Assembly (NCBI RefSeq): GCF_036452155.1
Contig: NZ_JAWJZY010000002.1
Direction: 5' to 3' (one strand)
Length of the DNA: 64,000 nt
From: Sorlinia euscelidii
GTDB lineage: Bacteria > Pseudomonadota > Alphaproteobacteria > Acetobacterales > Acetobacteraceae
The position numbers and the translations under genes were made by a program. Of the stretch, positions 46,637 through 54,600 are shown piece after piece (the first letter of the stretch is position 1; the number at the start of each line of letters is the position of its first letter). The notes under the pieces were generated by a model. That model saw only the letters and a list, made by a program, of their open reading frames with translations. It did not search any database and had not been told where the DNA came from.

Positions 46637-48612
46637 TGACGGTTGGACAGCGGCCCTGGCTGACGATGACCGAAATCGCCGCCTTGCGTTTGCCGGATAT
46701 GCCGGAGACGCAACAAGGCGTCCTGAAGAAAATCACAGCAGAAAACTGGATCACGCCCGAATCTGAGGGTCAAGCCTGGCGGCGTCGGGAAGGCCAGGGC
46801 GGGGGGTATGAGTTCGCGCTCACCATCCTCCCGCTTCGCGCTCAGATTGAGGCGGCGCGGTCCCTTCAGGGACTGTCGCGCGACCCGGTTGCCGCTGCGG
46901 AAAGTGAGACGATTGGGAAGCGGAAGCGAACTGCATTATGGAAGCATTTCGATACCCTTCCCGATAAACTCAAAGATAAGGCGCGCAACGCTTACCGCAT
47001 TCTTGACGCGGTCGAGGCGCTGGTAAATGCCGGGCAGCGTAAATATGTGGCCATGATGTTGATTGCCTCGCAGGAACGGGTTTCCATGCGCACGATTCAA
47101 CTTTGGTATAAGCGTGTGCGCGGCCTTAACAAATGTGATTGGCTGGCGGCGCTTGCACCGAATTACGCTAAGCCGAGTGAACGCGTGCATTGCCCAGGCG
47201 AGGCATGGGACATTTTACGATCAGATTATCTCCGCCGAGAGTCACCTACCTTCGCCAGTTGTTACGCGCGGCTCGTGAAGGTCGCGGAGGAGCGCGGCTG
47301 GACGCTGCCTTCGCGGCGGACGTTATTGGCACGCATGAACGCGTCGCCTGTCGGGATGCGCGTTCATCAACGGGAAGGGGAAGACAAGCTCAAAGCACTT
47401 TACCCCGCGCAACGACGCGATCACAGCGTGTTTCACGCGCTTGAGGCTGTCAATGCAGACGGACATAAGTTCGACGTGTTTGTCGAATGGCCGATCGGCA
47501 ATGAAACGCGCATCGTGCGGCCCGTTCTTGTCGGGTTCCAGGATATCTATTCAGGGAAAATTCTGAGTTGGCGCATCGATATTTCAGAAAATAAAGAATC
47601 GGTGCGCCTGGCCTTTGGCGACATGGTCGAGAAATACGGAATACCTAAACTCTGCTACCTTGATAATGGTCGCAACTTCGCCTCCAAATGGCTCACTGGC
47701 GGCGTTCCAAACCGTTACCGCTTCAAGGTGCTGAACGACGAACCTCTCGGCATCATGCCGCAACTAGGCGTTGAAGTGCATTGGACGAAACCTTATAGCG
47801 GCCAATCCAAGCCGATAGAGCGTGCCTGGCGCGATTTCGCCTCGGATATTGCCAAACACCCGGCCTTTGCCGGGGCTTATACAGGGGCAAATCCGACAGC
47901 CAAACCTGAGAATTACGCGAGTAAGGCTGTGCCATTGGACCGGTTTATCGCTGTGGTCTCGCAGGGCATCGCGGACCATAACGCCCGGACGGGTCGCCGC
48001 TCTGATGTTTGTAAGGGCAAATATTCTTTCGACCAGGTCTTCGAAGAGTCGTATCGACGCTCAGTGATCACGAAGGCCACTGAAGAGCAGCGTCGCTTAT
48101 GGCTGCTGCCCGCCGAGCAGATCACTGTCTCCCGACGAGATGGCGTGATTGAAATTGAGGGTAATCGTTATTGGGCCGAGTTCCTTGAGGAGCATCGCGG
48201 GACCAAGGTTGTTGTCCGGCTAGACCCGCAGGATTTACAGGCCGATATTCATGTTTACCGCTCAAGTGGTGTGTATCTCGGCGCTGCCAAATGCGTGGCC
48301 AAAACCGGCTTTGCTGATAAGGACGCCGCGCGACGGCATCAGCAGGCGCGGAAAGAGTTTATACGCGCCAATAAGCTTCAGGGCGAAGCCGCTAAAAGGC
48401 TTAGCGATGAAGAATTGGCGGCGGTTTTTGCCAGCCTGCCGAAGGAGGAAGAGCCGCCACTGGAGAGCGCCGTGACGCGCATGTTCACCGCACCACAGGT
48501 CCAAGGCAATACAGCGTTGGCGACGCAGTTTATGGCTGAGGCTGACGCGCAAGAAATTGAGGAGGAGGAGGAAAATGAAAACATCCTGCGCTTTTTACAG
48601 CGCGATCGATAA
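46633..48612 (+). CDS. Mu-type transposase A
   Basis: A 659-residue DDE recombinase that cuts and joins phage ends for integration and replicative transposition. The N-terminal MuA-like winged helix is in RPWLTMTEIAALRLPDM. The catalytic triad falls at D276 (NADGHKFD), D344 (YLDNGRNF) and E396 (KPIERAWRD), almost the same spacing as MuA D269/D336/E392. The beta-barrel domain (about 490-560) and an acidic C-terminal tail that would contact MuB and ClpX follow. Confidence 0.95.
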   Translation: MVTVGQRPWLTMTEIAALRLPDMPETQQGVLKKITAENWITPESEGQAWRRREGQGGGYEFALTILPLRAQIEAARSLQGLSRDPVAAAESETIGKRKRTALWKHFDTLPDKLKDKARNAYRILDAVEALVNAGQRKYVAMMLIASQERVSMRTIQLWYKRVRGLNKCDWLAALAPNYAKPSERVHCPGEAWDILRSDYLRRESPTFASCYARLVKVAEERGWTLPSRRTLLARMNASPVGMRVHQREGEDKLKALYPAQRRDHSVFHALEAVNADGHKFDVFVEWPIGNETRIVRPVLVGFQDIYSGKILSWRIDISENKESVRLAFGDMVEKYGIPKLCYLDNGRNFASKWLTGGVPNRYRFKVLNDEPLGIMPQLGVEVHWTKPYSGQSKPIERAWRDFASDIAKHPAFAGAYTGANPTAKPENYASKAVPLDRFIAVVSQGIADHNARTGRRSDVCKGKYSFDQVFEESYRRSVITKATEEQRRLWLLPAEQITVSRRDGVIEIEGNRYWAEFLEEHRGTKVVVRLDPQDLQADIHVYRSSGVYLGAAKCVAKTGFADKDAARRHQQARKEFIRANKLQGEAAKRLSDEELAAVFASLPKEEEPPLESAVTRMFTAPQVQGNTALATQFMAEADAQEIEEEEENENILRFLQRDR

Positions 48613-48618
48613 TTAACA

Positions 48619-48655
48619 GGGCCTGCCAGCCCGTGCCGCCATTGTCCCATGCTGG
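48619..48655 (+). repeat. 37-base leader repeat, copy 1
   Basis: Matches 49204-49240 at 35 of 37 positions, starting GGGCCTGCCAGCCCGTG and ending TGTCCCATGCTGG. Copies lie upstream of the MuB-like paralog and of muB itself. A shorter third match (GGGCCTGCCAGCTCGG) is at 49134-49149, inside the 3' end of the paralog. Confidence 0.8.
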
Positions 48656-48665
48656 AGTTGAAAAA

Positions 48666-49190
48666 ATGCGACTAAAAAATGCTACCTCAAAAGTCTTTCA
48701 GAGTGCCCTCAAAACAGCCCAACTTACGGGTTCGATTGAAATCGTCATAGCTGAAGAAACAAATCTTCAGGAAGAAATATCTGATTACATAAGTGAAAAT
48801 GAAAATGCCTGGACTTTCTCGGCTAACGATTTACCGAAGTCACCAGCAGCATTTTGGCAAGGTATTGCTAATGGAATTGGGGACGTCGAGCAAACAAATC
48901 GCAATAAAATGGTCAATGTTATCCGCCACCTCAAGAAGGTAGGCGGCGAATGTCTCTTTATCATCAGTGACGCGCAAGAATTGTCGTCGATGATTATGGG
49001 GTCTCTTACAAATGTGAGTTCCTTGAAAGTGATAGGATTCGTTTTTATTGGAAATCGCAAAATTGGAACGCGTTTGCGGCAGTCAAACGTAAGTTACACT
49101 ACATCATATATTGATAATATAGAGCAAGAAAATGGGCCTGCCAGCTCGGATCGAATGCTGACCACGCAAAAAGCGATTTTTCGAGATTAG
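48666..49190 (+). CDS. MuB-like paralog lacking the Walker A motif
   Basis: A 174-residue protein, ATG 48666 with GGAG eight bases upstream. It aligns by eye with the ATPase core of the adjacent MuB. KVFQSALKTAQLTGSIEIVI matches TAFRAVFEYAQSVPDVGLIT. The P-loop GNAGVGKT is replaced by AEETNLQE. The Walker B LIIVDEAQNL is LFIISDAQEL, and the sensor region IGLVFMGN is IGFVFIGN. It lacks the MuB HTH N-terminus and C-terminal domain and is AT-rich relative to its neighbours. It could form mixed oligomers with MuB; function is unknown. Confidence 0.75.
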   Translation: MRLKNATSKVFQSALKTAQLTGSIEIVIAEETNLQEEISDYISENENAWTFSANDLPKSPAAFWQGIANGIGDVEQTNRNKMVNVIRHLKKVGGECLFIISDAQELSSMIMGSLTNVSSLKVIGFVFIGNRKIGTRLRQSNVSYTTSYIDNIEQENGPASSDRMLTTQKAIFRD

Positions 49191-49203
49191 ATTGTGGCAG
49201 CAC

Positions 49204-49240
49204 GGGCCTGCCAGCCCGTGCTGCCTTTGTCCCATGCTGG
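49204..49240 (+). repeat. 37-base leader repeat, copy 2, with a 12-base hairpin
   Basis: Second copy of the repeat at 48619-48655. With the preceding bases it forms a perfect hairpin: GGCAGCACGGGC (49196-49207), a six-base loop, then GCCCGTGCTGCC (49214-49225), followed by TTTGTCCC. It may be a terminator, attenuator or stabilising leader 42 bases before muB. Confidence 0.75.
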
Positions 49241-49266
49241 TTTGTCAGAGACAGGAAATTTTTATC

Positions 49267-50259
49267 ATGCTGGAACAGAAAATCAATAGCGCCACTGTGC
49301 CCCCCATCCCGAGCGCGCCGAGTGAGATGGCACGGCGTCTTAAAACACATATGGAGGAAGCCGGGCTAAGTTATGCCCAGGCCGCCATCCAGACCGGTAT
49401 CCCGAAGGGTACTCTCGGCCCTTGGCTTTCTGGCACTTATAATGGTGTCGCGGAAAATATCGCGGCAAAAGCCGAAAAATACCTCGAAAGCCTGAGTGAA
49501 CGGTCCAAGGTCGCTGAGATGCCGGTTGAACCGGGTTTCATCGAGACGCCTTCTTCGACGGCCTTCCGAGCGGTATTTGAGTACGCGCAGTCGGTGCCGG
49601 ACGTCGGACTGATTACGGGCAATGCGGGCGTAGGAAAGACCGTTTCCGCTGAGCAATATGTGAAAACGACTCCAGACGTCTGGATGATGACGGCGGATAG
49701 CTCCATGCGCAGCCCGACGGCCGTGCTGCGTGAGCTGACCGAGATTGTGGACGCGAGTGAAAAGCGCGGCCCGCGCATGATGGCGTCATTGATTGCGCGT
49801 GTAAAAGGGACGCAGGGCCTCATCATCGTTGACGAAGCCCAGAACCTCCAGACTGAAGCGATTGACCTCTTGCGCACGATTTACGATCGCGGGCGGATCG
49901 GCCTGGTGTTCATGGGCAATGAACCCCTTAAAGGCCGCATTGAAGGTATGGGTCGCGCAACGACGCACGCGCAGATTTTTAGCCGGGTAGGGATGCGCAA
50001 AAATCGTCCTCGACCTCAAATCAACGACATTTTTCGCGTGCTTGATGCCTGGGGCATTCAGGATGACGGCCTGCGGAAACTCTGTCGCTTTGTCGGCACG
50101 CAGGCCGGTGGCCTTCGCGGCATGACGAAAACCATACGATATGCCCACGTGCTGGCCGGAGCCGAAGGCCGGAATGTTCTTGAGCAAAAGGACATTCAGA
50201 AAGCCTGGAACAGCCTGACTGGCGGCGAACTTCAATCCTATCGCAGCCGGGAGGGCTGA
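49267..50259 (+). CDS. Mu-type transposition target ATPase B
   Basis: A 330-residue AAA+ ATPase that coats target DNA and delivers it to MuA. An N-terminal HTH (LSYAQAAIQTGIPKGTLGPWLSG) is followed by Walker A GNAGVGKT at 118-125 and Walker B IIVDEAQN with D189. The sensor segment is IGLVFMGNEPLKG, and a C-terminal helical DNA-binding domain completes the protein. The ATG at 49267 was chosen; the in-frame start at 49192 would read through the leader repeat. Confidence 0.94.
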   Translation: MLEQKINSATVPPIPSAPSEMARRLKTHMEEAGLSYAQAAIQTGIPKGTLGPWLSGTYNGVAENIAAKAEKYLESLSERSKVAEMPVEPGFIETPSSTAFRAVFEYAQSVPDVGLITGNAGVGKTVSAEQYVKTTPDVWMMTADSSMRSPTAVLRELTEIVDASEKRGPRMMASLIARVKGTQGLIIVDEAQNLQTEAIDLLRTIYDRGRIGLVFMGNEPLKGRIEGMGRATTHAQIFSRVGMRKNRPRPQINDIFRVLDAWGIQDDGLRKLCRFVGTQAGGLRGMTKTIRYAHVLAGAEGRNVLEQKDIQKAWNSLTGGELQSYRSREG

Positions 50260-50261
50260 TC

Positions 50262-50462
50262 ATGACCAAAACTCAAATCAAGACCCCAGCGCAAATCAAA
50301 GAGGAGGTCGTGGAGACTTATTTCCGCCTGACGGATGATGCGACGGCGCAGGTTGATGTCAGCATCGAAGTCCGCCGTGTGTTGCGGGAAATGTTCATGA
50401 GCCTGAGTGTCGACCTCACGGTCGCCGACCTTCGGGAGCACCTGGAGGAGTATTGGTCATGA
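50262..50462 (+). CDS. Hypothetical 66-residue early phage protein
   Basis: Begins two bases after the muB stop and overlaps the next gene by four (ATGA). It is small, helical and acidic at the C-terminus (VRRVLREMFMSLSVDLTVADLREHLEEYW). No family is recognised. Position suggests a role in early replication or regulation. Confidence 0.65.
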   Translation: MTKTQIKTPAQIKEEVVETYFRLTDDATAQVDVSIEVRRVLREMFMSLSVDLTVADLREHLEEYWS

Positions 50463-51109
50463 GGTCCGAGCGGCTGACAACAAATCAGCATGCCGTTTTG
50501 TGGCTGCTTCAGCGCTTCGAAACGGGCACATGTGAGACGGGCTTTAGGCGTCTTGGTTGGACGCCGCCTGATGGCGCGAACCCCTTAAGGATTACTTGCC
50601 CCGTGCAGGTGCTTCAATCCTGCCTTGCTCGTGGTTTTGTCGAGATGGTCGGTCAAACGGCGCGATTGACGGAGCGCGGACAGGAACGTGCGGCGGCGTT
50701 TTACGTGAGGCCGGTGAGTGTTCAGCGCGCCACTTTACCGAATGAAGTGCAATGGCTGACGGACGCGCAACTGGCAGCGGTTGAGCCCTGGTATCCCGAC
50801 ACATACCGGCCGCGCCTTGACGATCGGAAGATCCTGACGGGCATCGTGCATGTAATTCATCACGGCAAAATGTGGGGGCAGGTGCCCCCCGAATGCGGGC
50901 AGGAATTACAGGTCTATCGACGCTTTCTGAAGTGGTCGAAAAGCGGCGTGCTGGATGCGGTCTTCGCCCACCTGCGGACGCGGCGAGCTGACGGAAGCAT
51001 TTGCCTGGTCATCACGCCGGAAATGCTGCTGCGCCATCCCGGCACCCGGCAGGGCGTGATGGCCGGATGGTATCCGTCCATCCTCGCGCCCGAGGAGTTG
51101 GCCGCATGA
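50459..51109 (+). CDS. Early phage protein with an IS5-type transposase N-terminal (DUF4096) domain
   Basis: A 216-residue protein with GGAGGAG before the ATG at 50459. Residues 1-90 look like a winged-helix module (TNQHAVLWLLQRFETG, then ARLTERGQERAA). Residues 95-180 resemble the DUF4096 domain that starts IS5/IS1031-type transposases: WLTDAQLAAVEPWYP, DDRKILTGIVHVIHHGKMWGQVP and VYRRFLKWSKSGVLDAVFAHL. There is no DDE catalytic domain. It appears to be a domesticated DNA-binding domain; its target is unknown. Confidence 0.7.
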   Translation: MRSERLTTNQHAVLWLLQRFETGTCETGFRRLGWTPPDGANPLRITCPVQVLQSCLARGFVEMVGQTARLTERGQERAAAFYVRPVSVQRATLPNEVQWLTDAQLAAVEPWYPDTYRPRLDDRKILTGIVHVIHHGKMWGQVPPECGQELQVYRRFLKWSKSGVLDAVFAHLRTRRADGSICLVITPEMLLRHPGTRQGVMAGWYPSILAPEELAA

Positions 51110-51321
51110 GCATCTTACGCGCCGTCTCATCGGACGATCTGGATCTTGTGAAAGAGCTACGCGCCTTGGGTGACGTGCTTTTGCAGCAGGAAAAGGGGAT
51201 TTATCTGACTGCCTATGAAGCCCGCTTCCTCGGCGTGTGGGCGATCTCCCAGGCACGCAGGCAGGCGCGGCGCAATAAAGCCCTTGAGAAATCAAAAGAA
51301 GAACTCAACCATGAAGGATAA
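51106..51321 (+). CDS. Hypothetical 71-residue early phage protein
   Basis: The ATG at 51106 overlaps the preceding stop (ATGA). The product is helical and basic toward its C-terminus (ISQARRQARRNKALEKSKEE). No family is recognised. The stop overlaps the start of the next small gene by 11 bases. Confidence 0.65.
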   Translation: MSILRAVSSDDLDLVKELRALGDVLLQQEKGIYLTAYEARFLGVWAISQARRQARRNKALEKSKEELNHEG

Positions 51322-51584
51322 CAAAGATATGAAAAAAGCCCTTTTGAACGATGCGGACCACCTCATGGCGCATCTCAGCATCGGCCTGAAAACTTCAATC
51401 ACGGAGCTGAGAAATCCATTCCCGCCGCTTCTCGTGACGGCGATTGAAGAGGAGTGGCCTCGACAGCCTTCGTGAAAATGAGGTGCGTCAGCTTTGGGCT
51501 GTGACGCAGAAAGCCCTGCTTTTATTGAGCCTGTCGCGGATCACTTTCGCGCTCCGTCATCCCACCATGAACATTATGCAATAG
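51311..51584 (+). pseudogene. Hypothetical early phage gene, probably frameshifted
   Basis: The frame from ATG 51311 stops at 51475 after 54 residues (ending IEEEWPRQPS). From 51462 another frame gives a natural-looking continuation (DSLRENEVRQLWAVTQKALL) that ends with TAG at 51582. This stop overlaps the ribosome site of the next gene, as expected in this tight operon. Joining them needs +2 or -1 near 51450-51462, unlike the simple one-base losses elsewhere. The joined product would be about 91 residues, function unknown. Confidence 0.5.
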
Positions 51585-51593
51585 GAGACATTT

Positions 51594-52211
51594 ATGACCG
51601 AAATCTCCCCAGTCAGAACCCTCCGCGATGCGGAGGGGCGTGACATCCCTCAAACGTCGATCCGGCCGGAGATCGTCATTCAGCACGATACCGCGATGAA
51701 GCTCGCGGCGCGTTTTCAGGCACTTCATGACCATGTGCAGTCTGAAAAAGCCGCGATCTTTGCCGAGATTGACGCTTTTCAGGCGCTCATTTTCCAGGAA
51801 TATAATGTCAAACTTGGCGGGCGCGTCGGCGGATTGACGCTCGTGAGCTTCGACGACCAGGTGAGGGTCGAGACGTCGCGCTATCATTACCAGCAACTCA
51901 CGCCCGCATTACCGGCGGCGCAGGCGCTGATCAATGAGATACTCGACGATTTGACGGAAGGCGCAACGGCCGACCTGCGCGCGCTGGTTTCGGCCGCATT
52001 CCAGAAGGACGAGCGGACCGGGCGCATCAACGTCCAGCGCATCCTGGACCTTAAACGTCTCAGCCTCAATCATCCGAAATGGCCTGACGCTGTGCGCGCC
52101 CTGAACGACGCTGTGGCGTCGGCCGGGTCGAAAATGGCCGTGCGCTGCAAAGTCCGGCCGGAAGAGGGTGTGCCCTACGAGCAGATCGTCGTCGATTTTT
52201 CCCGTGTGTGA
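51594..52211 (+). CDS. DUF3164 family phage protein
   Basis: A 205-residue protein of a family common in Mu-like early regions, function unknown. Its features are LGGRVGGLTLVSFDDQVRVET, the helical QALINEILDDLTEGATADLRALVSAAF, GRINVQRILDLKRL, and a final PYEQIVVDFSRV. The ATG at 51594 follows AGGAGA. It is part of the early operon between muB and gemA. Confidence 0.85.
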   Translation: MTEISPVRTLRDAEGRDIPQTSIRPEIVIQHDTAMKLAARFQALHDHVQSEKAAIFAEIDAFQALIFQEYNVKLGGRVGGLTLVSFDDQVRVETSRYHYQQLTPALPAAQALINEILDDLTEGATADLRALVSAAFQKDERTGRINVQRILDLKRLSLNHPKWPDAVRALNDAVASAGSKMAVRCKVRPEEGVPYEQIVVDFSRV

Positions 52212-52232
52212 ATGAGAGAAGGAGATCATCTG

Positions 52233-52466
52233 ATGAGGACTTCAACCCTGTCTTTCGGTGCGACTGTGATCTTCATTGGCGGGCTGCTGATCGGCGCCGC
52301 ATCCCAAAGTCTACGTGACCCATGGCGCAATGACCGAGAGATGCTGATCCGCATGGTAGAGCATGGCGCCAAGCCGCTCGACGCGGCCAGTGCGCTGCTT
52401 CTTGTCGGGCAGAACCGAAATCCTCGGGAGGCAGGTCATGCGGCTTATCTCGGTGAGCTACCATGA
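52233..52466 (+). CDS. Small single-pass membrane protein
   Basis: A 77-residue product with one N-terminal hydrophobic helix (LSFGATVIFIGGLLIGAAS) followed by a polar tail. The ATG at 52233 is preferred; the frame also opens at 52212. It overlaps gemA by four bases. No family is recognised. Confidence 0.65.
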   Translation: MRTSTLSFGATVIFIGGLLIGAASQSLRDPWRNDREMLIRMVEHGAKPLDAASALLLVGQNRNPREAGHAAYLGELP

Positions 52467-52864
52467 GCGGCGTTGACCCGACCCGACGGGCGATTTACGC
52501 GAAATTGCAGATCGCCCGCAAGCAGCTCGGCCTCGAAGAGGAGATTTATCGGGAGATCATGACGCGGATCACGGGCAAGGAGAGTGCCCGTGACTGCTCG
52601 CTGACGCAGCTTGAGGCGCTTTTAAGGCACTACCGGTCAATCGGCTTCCGCGCGCGGCGTGCAAATAACCGTGCCGAAATCCGCAAGATTTACGCGATCT
52701 GGACCGATATGGGGCCGAGGCTGACGTCGCGCGGGTCAAGGGACGCGTTGCGTCACTTCGTCAAACGTCAAACGGGCGTGGATGCGCCTGAATTTCTCTC
52801 AGCCGGGCAGGCGCAGCGTGTCATTGAGGCGCTCAAATCCTGGCAAGATCGGATCGGGGCCTAA
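52463..52864 (+). CDS. gemA: GemA / Mu gp16-like regulatory protein
   Basis: A 133-residue DUF1018-family protein. The helical core YAKLQIARKQLGLEEEIYREIMTRITGKESARDCSLTQLE is characteristic of gp16, and the ARRANNRAEIRKIYAIWTDMG region matches the second half. In Mu, GemA affects host gene expression and DNA supercoiling. It is placed just before the mor-like gene, as in Mu. Confidence 0.88.
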   Translation: MSGVDPTRRAIYAKLQIARKQLGLEEEIYREIMTRITGKESARDCSLTQLEALLRHYRSIGFRARRANNRAEIRKIYAIWTDMGPRLTSRGSRDALRHFVKRQTGVDAPEFLSAGQAQRVIEALKSWQDRIGA

Positions 52865-52868
52865 TCTC

Positions 52869-53264
52869 ATGGCCATGAATCCTCCACCCTCCATCGCGTG
52901 GCTCGTCCGGGAAATTGGAGAGGACGCGACGCTGCGCTTTATCGAGTCAGCCGGGGGACAGCGTCTACGCGTGCCGCGCGATGTCTCCCGGGCGCGGGCG
53001 ATGCGGGAATATGGCGACGATGTCCTTGAGGCATTGGTGCGGCGTCATGGTGGGGTCAATTATCAAGTGCCGCTCGTTAAATCCTGGCGTGCGCATATGC
53101 TGGCGAAGCGCGGCCTGAGTAATAATGAGATCGCGCTGCGCATGGGGATTTCATGGCGGCAGGTGCCGAATTTACTTCGGTCCGACCCTACTATTGACCG
53201 CACCTTTAAAAACCCCGGAAATGCTGATCAATTGGGGCTTTTTGACCTCGACGACGATTACTGA
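52869..53264 (+). CDS. Mor-like middle transcription activator
   Basis: A 131-residue protein. The dimerisation half (LVREIGEDATLRFIESAGGQRLRVPRDV and GGVNYQVPL) and the C-terminal HTH (RGLSNNEIALRMGISWRQVPNLL) match the Mor/C family. In Mu, Mor turns on the middle promoter from which the late activator is made. Here no separate C gene is seen before the lysis and head genes, so this protein may drive the late genes directly (inference). Confidence 0.85.
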   Translation: MAMNPPPSIAWLVREIGEDATLRFIESAGGQRLRVPRDVSRARAMREYGDDVLEALVRRHGGVNYQVPLVKSWRAHMLAKRGLSNNEIALRMGISWRQVPNLLRSDPTIDRTFKNPGNADQLGLFDLDDDY

Positions 53265-53316
53265 GTCGAAAACACACAGCCTGAATGGGCAGACCTCGCA
53301 CGCCTAATCTATTGGC

Positions 53317-54021
53317 ATGCGAAGAAATCTCAAAGCCTCTCTCAAATTCACTCTCGCGCGCGAAGGCGGCTATCAGTGCGGGCGCGCTGATCGTGGCAAT
53401 TGGACAGGCGGTAAACTCGGTGTCGGCCAGTTATCCGGCACGAAGTACGGCATTTCAGCGATGCTGCTCAGTGAGATACGGGGTGAAGCTGTTTCCGCTG
53501 CCACGATGAAGGCATTGACGCCTGATGTTTTCTTCGACGTCGCAACATCGCGTTTCTGGAATGTGCTGGATTGTGACGCACTGCCTGACGGCGTCGATTT
53601 GATGCTGTTCGATTTCGGCTTCAATAGCGGGACCGAGCGCGCGGTAAAGCAGCTTCAGCAACTCCTCGGCATGAGCATGGCAGCTCAGGATGGCGAAATG
53701 GGTCCGGCCACATTAACGGCTCTCCACGAAGCGTCCACCGCAACAATCGTGAGTTTTTTATCCAAAAAATATCTGGAGCAGTTTCAGTCCTGGCTTGACC
53801 TGCCTTCCGGGCAGGTTTCGATGACATCTCTCATTGATGCTGTGGGCGAGCAAAGCGCGCGGGACAACCTCATCATTTACGCGCTCGCCTCGCAACAGGA
53901 GGCGGCTTACCGAAGCTTTAGGACTTTTAGGACTTTCGGCCAAGGTTGGCTGACACGTCTGACGGAACGCGTGGCGGAAGCCCATCGGCTTGCCCAGGCT
54001 GCCGACGGCGCACTGGCGTAA
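53317..54021 (+). CDS. Endolysin, glycoside hydrolase 108 family
   Basis: A 234-residue muramidase-type lysin. The catalytic glutamate is in the N-terminal TLAREGGY. It is followed by GVGQLSGTKYGIS, LMLFDFGFNSGTERAVKQLQ and a peptidoglycan-binding C-terminal part (DGEMGPATLTALH). No signal peptide is visible, so a holin or SAR-independent release is implied; the next gene may supply it. The stop overlaps the next ATG (TAATG). Confidence 0.9.
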   Translation: MRRNLKASLKFTLAREGGYQCGRADRGNWTGGKLGVGQLSGTKYGISAMLLSEIRGEAVSAATMKALTPDVFFDVATSRFWNVLDCDALPDGVDLMLFDFGFNSGTERAVKQLQQLLGMSMAAQDGEMGPATLTALHEASTATIVSFLSKKYLEQFQSWLDLPSGQVSMTSLIDAVGEQSARDNLIIYALASQQEAAYRSFRTFRTFGQGWLTRLTERVAEAHRLAQAADGALA

Positions 54022-54236
54022 TGTATGACGTTCTCGAACATTGGTTCACCATTTTGGGTGCCGTCGGCGGCGCGGCCGGACTTTATGCGATGGGTCGGCA
54101 TCGAACGATTACCGAGCGCGTCGATGCGCTCGAGGATGACATCAAAACATCATTGAGAAGGCTGGAGGATGATGGCGAGCGCACGCGGGAGCTGCTGCAC
54201 GTCATCATTCGCGGTCATATGGGAGATCATAAATGA
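54021..54236 (+). CDS. DUF2730-like membrane protein (possible holin or lysis accessory)
   Basis: A 71-residue product with an N-terminal hydrophobic segment (HWFTILGAVGGAAGLYAMG) and a C-terminal coiled coil (ERVDALEDDIKTSLRRLEDD). This is the DUF2730 plan found after the lysin in Mu-like phages. It overlaps the genes on both sides by one to four bases. Confidence 0.75.
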   Translation: MYDVLEHWFTILGAVGGAAGLYAMGRHRTITERVDALEDDIKTSLRRLEDDGERTRELLHVIIRGHMGDHK

Positions 54237-54538
54237 GCGTGAAAGTCAGCATCGAAGAAGACCGGCGTAAAAAAGTGATCGACGCGCTGGCCCAGATGCG
54301 CGACGGCCTTCTTTCCGAGGACGTTATCCTGCGCGCGGTGCTCCAGACCGGGCGTGATACGGACCGCGACACAATGCGCGCAGACCTCACCTTTCTCGAG
54401 CGGGCCGGGTGTGTCCTGGTGACAAAGCTGGAAATCATCAATGGCGAGATCTGGCGGGTTCAGTTGACCGATGATGGCTTGCGGGCCTCGCAAGGCCACC
54501 TTCTCGTCGCGGGCGTCGCCCGCCGCGTGGTGAGGTGA
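54233..54538 (+). CDS. Small winged-helix phage protein (VpaChn25_0724-like)
   Basis: A 101-residue protein. RRKKVIDALAQMRDGLLSEDVI, followed by DTMRADLTFLERAGCV and ltddGLRASQGHLLVAGVARR, forms a winged-helix-like fold that recurs at this place in Mu-like phages, between DUF2730 and the small terminase gene. The exact role is unknown. Confidence 0.7.
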   Translation: MSVKVSIEEDRRKKVIDALAQMRDGLLSEDVILRAVLQTGRDTDRDTMRADLTFLERAGCVLVTKLEIINGEIWRVQLTDDGLRASQGHLLVAGVARRVVR

Positions 54539-54600
54539 TGCGCTTCCTCCGGCTGATCATCATCTTCTTTTTCGTCGAAGTTTCATGGGAGTTGCTCACC

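Noticed and set aside
49192..49266. Extended muB start at 49192
   Set aside because: It would translate the hairpin and leader repeat; the ATG at 49267 gives a normal MuB N-terminus.
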